This document shows, piece after piece, positions 1 through 11,968 of a stretch of 64,000 nucleotides of DNA (the first letter of the stretch is position 1; every line of letters begins with the position of its first letter). The position numbers and the translations under genes were made by a program. The notes under the pieces were generated by a model that was not told where the DNA came from, searched no databases, and saw only the letters and a list, made by a program, of their open reading frames with translations. This DNA is from Oncomelania hupensis. Its lineage: Eukaryota > Mollusca > Gastropoda > Littorinimorpha > Pomatiopsidae. The stretch covers positions 24,751,424 to 24,815,423 of the forward strand of contig CM072512.1 in NCBI GenBank assembly GCA_036898135.1. Direction: 5' to 3'.

Positions 1-532
1 CACGCTATGAAATTGTTAAAACCCTTTAACTCAATTTTCCCATTTGCCCTTTGGTATCGTCCAGTCTATCACAAACTGTAGTTTTTATGTGGCTATAGTA
101 TCCATGAATCATTCATTTTTTTCCATCTGAGCATATTAAACGGTAATGTTGATATGTATGTTACTGTTTCATATATGCAAAATTTAGCAAATGGATCATT
201 TTTGTGTTATTCGCGTTTGCATAGTATGAGTTAATTGATTTACGTCTGTTATGGATTTTTATGCGTTTATACGAATCATTTTAAACTATTTTTTTCTCTT
301 GTTTTAAGTCTCTGGATTATTTTGATAGTGTTCTAAAACGTTCGTTCATATCCCTTTTAACATTTGATTTTCCTCTACTTGGGAGCTCTCTAATTTATTT
401 TGTAAATTGTCGTTGATTTCATTGCTTTTCTAACTCGTTAGCTACTGAACTAGATATGTAATAGCAACTAATTTTGTGGCCCTCTCCCTTTCTTAATGCC
501 TTCCTTTGGATCGGCTACGGGCTGGTGCACAG
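1..532 (+). other. Intron upstream of the giant exon
   Basis: A+T-rich DNA with no supported coding sequence. A pyrimidine-rich stretch near 480-515 leads to an AG at 531-532, which I take as the acceptor of the giant exon. An exon starting at 533 implies a phase-1 intron, matching nearly every other intron of this gene. AGs at 534-535 and 542-543 are alternatives. Confidence 0.55.
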
Positions 533-3500
533 CAGATGTACAGCACAGGCAGGTGGAGGAGGAGCAGACGAAGGAGATGGAGGTGACCGCACAGTACTTT
601 GAAAAAGCGGAGCAAATCACCTCTGTGCCGTCTGAGGAAGACACTGTTGAAAAGGTAGAAGTAGGCACATTGGCAACTGAAGTCACAAAAGAAGAAAAAG
701 AAAACTTGCCAGAAGAAACGAGAAAAGAGCAACCAAGAATGGAACGGTTCCACGGCGAACCAGTCATTGAGGTAGTGACCCAGTTCACAGAGAGACAATT
801 GTTCGGTGACGAGTACCGTAGAACAGAAATTGAGATCACAGAGAAAGAAACGGTTCTCACTGAGCGCTCCGTTCAGAAAGAAGAGTTTGCTAAGGCCATG
901 CCAGAGTCTCAGCGCGAGCAGGTCACTGTGGAAGAACAGATGAGAGAAGAGAAAGTAGTCAGAGAAGAACAATACGGGCAGGCTCACGAGGAAGAGGAAG
1001 ACGTAGTCAGAGAAGAAAAACAATACGTAGAGACCCACGAAGAAGAGGAAGCAGTAATCGAGGAGGAAGAACTGTACATGCAGGCTCACGAAGAACAGGA
1101 AGACGTTGCCAAACAAGTAGAAAAAGAAGTCGAAGACCAAGAACTCGAATTCCAACAAAGGGACCAACTTGTCAGGGTCCAAAGTGAAGAACTCGTCCAG
1201 GAAGCTAGGGACCAATACAAAGCAGAGGAATTTCGATCTCAGTTCGAACAAAAAATAGACGAAGACACTAGAGAATACTTTGAAAGTCGTGAAGAAACAG
1301 TGGAAACTACTGAGATGTTACAAATAACAGAACAAGAAATGTACGGGGAAGAAACAATTAGAGTGGAAACACAGGCTGCTTTAATGGTTGAGGTATGTAC
1401 TGTTCCAGTAGAAGAAGAAATCGAAGAAGAGTTCACCGAGGCGGTCTGTACTTTCCCAACAAGGAAGGGTCAACCAGAAGAAGAATCCAAAGAAGAGTTA
1501 ATGGAAGAGTATGAAGCACCACAGCTTACAGAAGCTGAAGTCTGTGCAGTTTCAGAAGTAGTTGAAGAATTTTTCGAATCTGAAGTGCCAACTGATGGTG
1601 TATTAGTTTGTGTAGTTCCTGAAGATGAAGAAAAGGTAGAAGAAATAGTATCTAAAACCGAAGCAGCATTAGAAAGCAAAGCTGAAATCTTTGCAGAAGA
1701 GGAAATCCAAGAAGAGACATACGAAAAAATGGAAGCAGCTGTTAGCGAAGCTAGCATCGCCGAGGAAGAAAAAATTGAACAGGAGTTTGTTGAAAGAGCA
1801 AAGACCCCAGTTACAGCAGAAGCAACGGTCTACATACTCCCTGAAGAAGAAAACGAAAGCACAGATGAGACAGCTGTCAAATTAGAAATACCAGCAGTCA
1901 GCAAAGTAGACACTGCACTCGAAGAAGAAATTGAAGAAGAGCTAGTTGAAAAAGCAGAGACTTTAGTCATAGCTCAGGCACAAACCTCACTTGTCCATGA
2001 CGAAGAACTCGAAGAAGAAGAAACAACAGTTAGAGTAGAAGAGTCAGCAGAGAGAGAAGCCGGTGTTGCTCTTGTAGAAGAAATTAACGAAGAAACGGTA
2101 GAAAAGGCAGAAACTCCTGTTACAACTGAAGCCGGAATATCTTTTGTTCCTGAAGAAAGTGTTTCGGAAGAAATCCTATCAAAAGTTGAGGCACCTGAAG
2201 TGTCTGAGACTGAAGTGTATACAAACAACAGAAGATGTTGACGAAGGAGTTATTGAACAAGAAGAAGAGCAGGCACCTCTAGAGGTTGCTGTCTGCTCAG
2301 TGCCAGAAGAAGAATTTGAAAAAGAGACAATAGCACAACAAGAGTCACAAATTGCAGCTGAGCTTGATGAAGATTTACTTGAAGAGACAATAATTGAACA
2401 TGTGGAAGCACCTGCTGCTTCAGAATCTCAGATCGCTCAAGTTACTGAAAAAGAGGAGGTTGAAGAGATGATCATAGAGAAAGATGTGAAACAAGCTGAA
2501 GCTGAAACGGGCTTTGTTCCTGATGAGGACGCTGAAGAGCATGCAATCAAGAAAACAGAAACAGGAGTTGTCCCAGAAAAAGAGGAAGCTGAAGAAGAAC
2601 AAATAATTGCTTTTCAGGCTGCTGCGTCTCAAGAAACTGAAATATCCAGAGTTCTTCCAGAAGAAGAACAAGAGGAGCAGGAATTGAATGAGGAAAAAAT
2701 GATGGTTCTTGAGCAGGCTGTTCCAGCTGCAGAAGCTGAAGTAAACCGAGTTCCTCAAGAAGGATTGGAAGAAGAGGAAATCGAAGAGGATGAAATTAGT
2801 TCTGAACAGGCTGCCCCAGCCTCAGAAGCAGAACTATGCCAAGTTCCTGAAAAAGAAGAAGAGGAGCAAGTCGAAGAGGAGCAAGCGACCGGTGAGCTAG
2901 CTCCAGAAATTGACATTCCCCGAGTTCCTCAAGAAGACGAACAAGAGGAACTGGAAGTTAAAGAAGAGGAAATGATTGCTGAGCAGGCTCTTCCAGCTCC
3001 AGAGGCTGAAGCATCCCGATTTCCCCCAGAAGAAGAAGAGGAAGAGGGATTTGAAGAACAAATTATTGCTGAGGAGATTGCTCTGCCTCCTGAAACTGAA
3101 ATATCTCAAGTTCCTCCAGAAGAGGAAGTTAAAGAGGAGGAAATTGTCCCTGAGGAGGTTCCTTCAGCTGCAAAAACTGAAATAGAAACTGAAATATGCC
3201 GCGTTCCTCAAGAAGAGGAAGTTGAAGAAGAAGAAGTTATCCCTGAGCAGACCGCTCCAGCTCCAGAAACGGAAGTATGCCGCGTTCCTCAAGAAGAAGC
3301 AGAAGAAGTTGAAAAGGAGCACACAACTGCTGAGCAGGCTGCTCCAGCTCCAGAAACCGAAACATGTCGAGTTGTACAAGACGAAAAAGAGAAGGAAGCT
3401 GAAGAAGAGGAAATGCTTACTGAGCAGGCAGCTACAACTGCAAAAACTGAAATATGCAACGTTTTTCAAGGAAAAGAAGAGGAGGAGGTTGAAGGAGAAC

Positions 3501-6500
3501 AAGTGACTTCTGCGCAGGCTGCTCCAGCACAAGAAACTGAAATAGTTTGCGTTTCTCAAGAAGTAGAAGATGTTGAAAAGGAGCACGTTATCGCTGAGCA
3601 GGCTGTTACAGCTCCAGAAACCGATATATTCCGAGTTTCCCAAGAAGAAGAAGAGAAGGTTGAAGAGGAGGAAATGATCGCTGAGCAGGCAGCACCAGCA
3701 AAAACTAAAATACGCCGAGTTCCTGATCAAGAACAAGAAGGGCACGTGACTGCTGAGCAGGCTGCTCCACAACAAGAAGAAGAGGAGGAAGAAGAAGAGG
3801 TTGAAGAAAAGCTAGTGACCCTTGAGCAGGCTGCTCCAGCTGCAGAAACGGAAATATGCCGCGTTCCTCAAGAAGAAGAAGAGGACGAGGTTGAAGAAGA
3901 ACAAATGACTGTTGAACAAGCTGTTTCAGATGCAGAAACTGAAATATGCCAAGTTCACCAAGAAGAGGAAATTGAAGAAGAGAAAATTATCCATGCGCAG
4001 GCAGCACCAGCAGAAGCTGAAATACGCCGTGTTCTTCATCAAGAAGAAGAAGATGTTGAAGAAGAGCAAGTGACTGTTGAGCAGGCTGCACCAGCTGCAG
4101 AAACTGAAATGTGCCGTGTTCCTCAAGAAGAGGAAGTTGAAGAGGACGAAATCATCACTGGGGAGGCAACTCCAGCACAAGAAATGGAAATATGCTGCTT
4201 TCCTCAAGAAGAAGAAGAGTTTGAAGAGGAGCAAGTGACTGCTGAGCAGACTGCTTCAGCTCTAGAAACTGAAATATGCCGAGTTCCTCCAAAAGGAGGA
4301 AAGGAAATCGAAGAGGTGGAAATGACTCTTGAGCAAGCAGCACAAGCAGAAACTGAAATACGCCGTGTTCCTCAACAAAAAGAAGAGGAGATTGAAGAAN
4401 NNNNNNNNNNNNNNNNNNNNNNNNNNNNNNNNNNNNNNNNNNNNNNNNNNNNNNNNNNNNNNNNNNNNNNNNNNNNNNNNNNNNNNNNNNNNNNNNNNNN
4501 NNNNNNNNNNNNNNNNNNNNNNNNNNNNNNNNNNNNNNNNNNNNNNNNNNNNNNNNNNNNNNNNNNNNNNNNNNNNNNNNNNNNNNNNNNNNNNNNNNNN
4601 NNNNNNNNNNNNNNNNNNNNNNNNNNNNNNNNNNNNNNNNNNNNNNNNNNNNNNNNNNNNNNNNNNNNNNNNNNNNNNNNNNNNNNNNNNNNNNNNNNNN
4701 NNNNNNNNNNNNNNNNNNNNNNNNNNNNNNNNNNNNNNNNNNNNNNNNNNNNNNNNNNNNNNNNNNNNNNNNNNNNNNNNNNNNNNNNNNNNNNNNNNNN
4801 NNNNNNNNNNNNNNNNNNNNNNNNNNNNNNNNNNNNNNNNNNNNNNNNNNNNNNNNNNNNNNNNNNNNNNNNNNNNNNNNNNNNNNNNNNNNNNNNNNNT
4901 GAAAAAGCAGAACAAGTGACTTCACAAATGTTCTATGCTGAAATGCAATATGAAACCTACCAATGTGAACAGATCACTGAAAAAGAGTTTACCTCAACTG
5001 ATTATGAGCTTAAATCAAGGGAACAAAAGCTTGAAACTGAAGAAGAAACTGTTGAAATAACAGAAGAAAGATATTTCCCCTCAAGGGATGAAATGCCACA
5101 ATCAGAGGAACATTTTGAGGAACTTACTCCTCAGGAGATTGTAGCTGAAATCTCAGATGAAGATCTTGTTGAAAAACCTGTTGAAATGTCACCTATGGTT
5201 ACCGCTTTTCAACCTACTACTGAGGAAATTTTTGACAAAGAGCAACCAGAAGACACAGAAGTAGTTTCTGAACCAGCAGTGGCCCCAGAGGAGGCTGATG
5301 ACTTTGAGGGAGTAACAGAAGCCGACCTTGAAAAAAGAACACATGAAGAAGATGGTAAAATCATCAGAGACTAGTCTGGACAACATGTCTGAGGTAGTAA
5401 ATATCCGTGATGACACTGACAGAACGTACGAAGACAAGATCGATGCCGGCATCATGCTGGACGCCAGAGACGAGATGGAGGGAGATGCGATTGTAATGGC
5501 TGCCATCAGTCACACGCCAGAAGATTCTTCTCGTAGAGCCTCATCTGAACGCTTTGAAGAACTCCCAGCACAGGAAGAAACAAAAACGGCACAAGAAACC
5601 GTTCAACAGACTCAGACTCGCTCAGGAGAATATGCTTTCCAAGAAATCTCCCATGCTGAGTTTGAAACTGAAGAGATGTTGGAGGAGGTAAAGGTGGCTT
5701 ACGAAGATAGGTATGAAGAGATTGCATCCTCAGCTGAGCAAGAAGTGCCTCCAACAGTCACAGAAGAGATCGAGACTGAGGAACATGGCCGCATGCGGCT
5801 AAAAGTTGATGTCACTGAAGAATTCGTTGAAGGAGTGGCTGCAGAACATGAACTGTCAGTATCTCCGGAACCCAGACTGTCAGACATTTCTCCTGTCAAA
5901 GAAGCTCAGGCAGAATCTGTGCCTATACCTGAATATGCTGCTGCTGAGCCAGAAGATCACTTCGTGGACGGACAGCTGATCGGCACTGAGAAACAAATCT
6001 TAGAAACAGTGGCATATGCTGAGCAGGAAACGCTGCAACAGGATGAACATTTTGAAGAAACTCTCGAGCGTGCCTATTTTGAAGAGGAACATGAACTTCT
6101 TAAAGAAACTTCGACAGAATACTTCCAAGAAAAGCATGAAAGAGAGAACCTTGAAGAGCAGCACAAAGAACGTTTCGAAAAACAGCGTCCAGAACATCTT
6201 GAAACGCAACGCTTTGAAGAACAGCGTTTTGAGGAACTTCGTTTTGAAGAACAAAGTTTTGAAGAAGAGCGTCAAGAACGTTTTGAACAACAACGTCAAG
6301 AACACTTTAAAGAACATAGGCATGAACGTTTTGAAGAACAGCGGCAAGAACGTTTTGAAGAACTACTTCAAGTACGTTTTGAAGAACAACGCCAGGAACG
6401 TTTTGAAGAACAGTGGCAAGAACATTTTGAAGAACAGCGGCAAGAACGTTTTGAAGAACAGCGTGAAGAGCGTTTTGTAGTAAAACAAGAATTCATTGAA

Positions 6501-9500
6501 GAAAGAGGTCAGCAGTCACAATTAGAAGAAACATTTCAACATTATGAAGAGAGGATGAGCGGAGAATCACATGAAGAGAGATTGGCGCGAGAACATTTTG
6601 ACGAAGCCTTCCCTGAAGAAGAATTTAAGGAAACTTCGATCGTTTTCGCTGAACAACCAGAAGCTGAGCAAGAGCCAGAAAAGCCAGAACAGCCTTATGT
6701 AGACATCATCTCACAGGATCTGCAAGACTTCAGGGATGGAAAATTAGAAGAGTCTCTTTTGTTTCAAGACCAGTCTGAAGAACAGCATGTGTCTCCACGA
6801 GAAGAAACAGCTTACTCATTTGAACCAGGCTTTTCGGAGATAATAGGAGATGAGCCACCTCAGCAGCTGGTTGTGAAAACAGAGGAGTTCCTTGTTGCTG
6901 CTTTTCCTGATGTTCCAGAACGCAGTCCTCGTGTCTCTTCTGATGAAATTGACAAATTAGCCCAGGAGGAGGAAGAAAAAAAAGACATCGAGTATCTGCT
7001 TACAGAAGAACAGTATCAAGCACTGAAGTCTGGCTATTTTGACGAAGCCTTCCCTGAAGAAGAATTTAAGGAAACGTCGATCGTTTTCGCTGAACAACCA
7101 GAAGCTGAGCAAGAGCCAGAAAAGCCAGAACAGCCTTATGTAGACATCATCTCACAGGATCTGCAAGACTTCAGGGATGGAAAATTAGAAGAGTCTCTTT
7201 TGTTTCAAGACCAGTCTGAAGAACAGCATGTGTCTCCACGAGAAGAAACAGCTTACTCCTTTGAACCAGGCTTTTCGGAGATAACAGGAGATGAGCCACC
7301 TCAGCAGCTGGTTGTGAAAACAGAGGAGTTCCTTGTTGCTGCTATGCCTGATGTTCCAGAACGCAGTCCTCGTGTCTCTTCTGATGAAATTGACAAATTA
7401 GCCCAGGAGGAGGAAGAAAAAGAAGACATCGAGTATTTCCTTACAGAAGAACAGTATCAAGCATTCAAGTCTGGCTATGAGTCTGAAGAGGAAGACGTCG
7501 CGGATGTCGAACAGGAAGAGGCTGAAGCTGAAACCTCCCCAGTTGAAGAGGAAGTAGCACCAGATGAAGCCGAGCTTGATCAGGAAATCGAGGAACAAGA
7601 TGCCCTGACTGCAGCTCTTATGTTTCGCTACGCAACTGATGCATTAAAAGAGCAGCAAATAGAAGATGAGGCAGAATTTGCCGAAGCTCAACAAGGAGAA
7701 TATGATGCACATGACATCAAGGGAGGTTCAGGCTATGAATCAGAGGCCGAGGAAGAAGCTCCAGCTGTGAAGAATGATGATTTCCCCGAAGAGGTTGTTG
7801 ATGAAGAGGCACTCTCTGCTGTTGCTGAAGGTGGCCAGCTTGTTGAAACTGAAACAGAACAGGAAATAGTAGTACTTGAGAAATATGAAGAAGAACAAAC
7901 TGAAGAAGAAATCGAAGAAAAAGAGACTCAAGGGGAACTCCAAGAACCTGAAGAGCAACTTCTTCCACGCTTTGAAGCAGAGAGAGCTGAAGAGCATGTG
8001 GTAACAGAACGTACCCATTTTGAATCGATGCGGTTCTCAGAAGAAGCCACTATTTATGGTATCAACATAGAAAAGGAAATGTCCGAGTCCAGAAAAGAAG
8101 AAGCCTTGGAGAAAGAGAAAGTCGAAGTTGATATGTCAAGAAGTAGTGAAAGCACTGATGCTCAAATGGCGAGTTCTGGAAGCCTCCTTGCAGAGCCTCA
8201 TGAGTACGATCTAATGGCTTTTAGTGGTACTACGGATGTGAGCCAAAAGAGTCCCTCAGACTTTGAATCATTTGAACCACAAGCTGGGCAAGCTGAAGAC
8301 CGTGACGACTTGTATGACCGGTACTCTGATGAAAGTGAGGATGAACTGAAACCCCTGAAGATGCCTGTGGTGGACAGCCCTACCGAACTACCTACTACCC
8401 AGTTTTTGCCTGATACAGAAGAACGCGCAGAAAGACCTGATCTAGAGGCTCTGGAAGAATCTAGACCCTCTCCAGCCAGAAGCAGGTCACCTGATGAACT
8501 ACAAGTATACCGCTCTCCCTCTGAAGAATACCCCGATGGTCGATCTTTCGATTCTCCTCTTCATGAGGAGCTTGCTGACGAAGAGACAGCTGTTCAGCCT
8601 TCCCAGTCACATGACGCTGATACTTCTGACATTGAGCGTCATTCACCTATCAGACGTAGTTCATCCCCTGACATTGAACGTGAGTCACCGGAACAGCCGC
8701 ATCAACGTCAATATGAATTTTTAGAGGAACATGTTCCCGTCACTGGAATCCTAGCTGAGATGCAGGACATGGAAAAAAGCACAACGCACGAGGACTCTGC
8801 TGATGAGCTCGAAGATGGCCTGGAACAATATGAACAAGAGACAGAATCTATGGACATGCACACTGGCTTTTCTCAAGGTACAGTAGTCAGTATAACAGAG
8901 CAAGCTTTCGAGAAACATGAGGAAATGTATCACGAGGAACGTGTCTCCTACACGGAAACAGTCTTCACTTCTGTACAAGAAAGCGTCAAAGTACAAGAAC
9001 ACGAGGAAGAGGAAGTTGAGAATGCTGCTGCTGCTGAACAGTTTATTGACAGAAAAGAATCAGCTTTCTCCTCTGAACAAGAAACCATAAAAGTGCAAAA
9101 ACAAGAAGAGGATGAAGTTGAGGATGCCGCTGCTGAACAGTTCATTGACAGAAAAGAGTCAACCTTCACTTCTGAACTAGAAAGCATCAAAGTAAAAGAA
9201 CAAATTACAAGAGGAGGAAGTTGAGGATTCAGCTGCTGAAAAGTTTGTCGACAGAAAAGAATTGTTTACCACAGAACAGCGAGATGTCTCTGAGGTAGAA
9301 AGAGAACAGCCAACTGAGTCCAAAAGGAAGAAGAAGATGAACAGGAGAGAGACGAGGAAGACGTCATTGAACTGTACGTGGATAGAACCGAACGCTTCAT
9401 CGAAGAACCCATCGAAACTTTGACAACTGGTGATGACACACGAAAGGATGGCGTGGTGGCAGAAACAACCGACTTGCAGCATGGTGCAGCCGAGCCTGCA

Positions 9501-10362
9501 ATGGATAATGAACAACGGTCAGCTCGCAGCAGCGTTTCCGGCACTGACATGCACTACCAAGAAATTATGAGTGAGCATCACCTTGCTCTTCAAGCTCCTC
9601 TATACCCATCTTCATCAACTGAAATGCGTGACCGCTCTAGAACCCCCTCTGACTTGGAAGCCGAAGAACCATCCCAGGATGGACTTACAGGAGCCGGCAT
9701 CACTGGTAGCTATCTCTCAGATGTACATTCTGGATCACGCAGCTTCCTGTCTGAGAGTACCGTATCCCGCACGTCTGAATCGGACTATACGTCACGTAGC
9801 GAGACCTGGGCAGCCTCTGAGTGTACCATGACTGGATCTGAGGAGGGCAGGATCACTGAAGAAACTTTACAGCACATTTTCATCGAACACGTCACTGAAG
9901 AGAGTCGCCACGCAGAGTACGAAGAAAGTGTGCAGATGGGAAGTGACTTTGGAGGCAGTCAGTCCCAAATGGACACACTTGACAGACCCATGTCTCCTTC
10001 TGAGTACACACTTATCACATCCCATGACCAGGACCGTATGATGCAAGTGCTTGACCTGCAACAGGAAGTGCAGGAAGAACATGAACATTCAGAAGAGGAA
10101 GAAAATGAGCATTCTGAAGAGGAAGATGTAGAAGCAGAAGATGAGGAAGATGTAGAAGCAGAAGATGAGATTGAGCGTGACAGCCTGCAGTCAGAGTCAG
10201 ATGAAGTGATGAGTGAAGAGGATGAGCGAGGGTCAGAGCGACCCCCATCTCCCACTGAGTACACTCTCATCGCCTCGCAGGACCAGGAGGCACTGACTGA
10301 GTTGCTGGGGTTGCATGCTGAAGGCCACCCCCCTCTGCAAACCATGGACCTAGAAACCCAAG
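533..10362 (+). CDS. Giant acidic exon A of the ankyrin-like gene
   Basis: About 9.8 kb of Glu-rich coding sequence. The frame runs from 533 to about 2230, shifts by one base, runs to about 5370, shifts again to about 9205, then shows a compensating pair (about 9205 and about 9325) before continuing to the donor at 10363 (AAG|GTACAG). In order it holds irregular acidic sequence, a degenerate repeat array of about 26-30 residues per unit (2230-4399) ending in an N gap, a short RFEEQRQE-type array (6190-6480), a near-identical 147-residue tandem duplication (6597-7478), a run of about 41-residue repeats with the core DRKE (about 9000-9290), and a Ser-rich segment with the motif P-S/T-E-Y-T-L-I twice (about 9990 and 10248). 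It is probably an extended, disordered spacer. Nothing in it suggests an enzyme. Confidence 0.85.
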
Positions 10363-11932
10363 GTACAGCACATAACTGTCATTTCAACACACACCAAGCT
10401 CATTATTCATCATCATGTTTCATCTGTTTTTCTTCATTCACCGTTCTTAAAAATTTAACGTTACTGTTGATTTAATTTGTAATGAGCTTTCTTTCAAATA
10501 ACCAGCCAGGCCATTTTAACGCATTTAAGGCAAAGTTTGGCTTTGCATTTCTGTTAACTTTGATAACTTCCTTTTACTTTGCTAGTGAAAACGTTTTCAC
10601 TAAAATGCATGTGGTTGGAAGTAGCCTAGGGAATTCTGAAGCATGCTGTATGCCTGTTGGTCTTCAGAACCAATAGACTCAACAGCAGACATGAAAACCG
10701 AGATGAAGGACGAGGAGACTAGCAGTGGTAGAACAGACGACGTCTCACTTCAATTTGCCATGGAATCTATCACGTCAGTTCCCACCAGCGATAATCAGGC
10801 TTCAGGATCTGAATTGGATGCCACCTCAGATGTTCCCAAAGACTTCGACATGCCTTCTCAGCTTGAGCCAACTGCCCCTTACTCTCCTGGTCTAACTGAG
10901 GCCGCCCGTGCTTCCAGCTATGAAGACCTGTACAAAGTCATCTCGACTGACCCCGAAATTCCCTCAGAGCCACTGTCGGCACATGAGCTGGATATCGGGG
11001 ACCGCTATGACAGCCGCCACACAGAGCCTCACCTGAAGGGGGTGGGGCGGTCCTCTAGCTATGAAGACCTGTACATTTCCGCTGTCATCGCTCCCGCTCA
11101 GCCTGAACCTGGTTTCGCACCTGAAGGTGAGTCATCTGGCCTGACGCTTCTTGGATTTTTTTGCCGCAGTGATGCACGGCAGTGTATTTTCTTGGACATA
11201 TAAAGGTGTTCGTTTTGCCGCTTTGTATTGCTCTTCTGTTGCCAACAGTGACCTGCCTCCAGTCGTTCATTTGCATGTGCCCAAGTTGCACTGTTCTCAG
11301 CCTATTCAGGGCACTCATTGATCACTTGGCCTGATCACATGACAACCCTTAGGACACTTGATTGGTCATATCAGTGGATTGTTAGAGCATTTATTGTGTG
11401 CCATGGCTGGTGTGGAGTGCTGTCCGCTTGCAGTATGAAATTAAAGAGATTCACTGGCATGCTGAAACAAAAGATCGCAGAAAGCAAAAAGACCAGATGC
11501 TAAAAGCCAGTATAAATGCATGCTAATGTTAAACTGCTGCTACAATTGTGTGGACGCATTGTCTGCTTCAAGCCAGTCCCAACCGGCCATTTTCTTTCTA
11601 TGTTTTTCTTTTTTCTTTATTTCTTTTTTTTTTCTTTTTAAATTGATCTTTAGTGTCTTTCTTCTTTTTTTGTTTTTTTGTTTGTTGTTGTTTTGTTTCA
11701 TTTTGCCCCTTGATTCACTATATAACCAGGTCTTTTTATTCTCACTTTTGGTCTTTCAATATTATTTTTTATTGTTAAGCAGTTGCTGAGCTTCACAAAT
11801 AGTTTAGTAGGAGTAAACAGAATTTTGTTGTTGTTGTCCATTTGGTTGTGCATGACAAAAGTGACCATCAGTATGTTTTGTTGGTTTCTAAATATTGTAA
11901 TCGGTAACATTTACGTGCTGGGTTGTATTGTA

Positions 11933-11968
<36 letters not shown>

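Noticed and set aside
2420..4234. Long minus-strand ORFs opposite the acidic exon (Phe/Leu-rich)
   Set aside because: They are the antisense of Glu codons (GAA/GAG reads as TTC/CTC) and have no independent support.
4155..4925. ORFs running through the N gap
   Set aside because: Undetermined bases have no stops; openness there means nothing.
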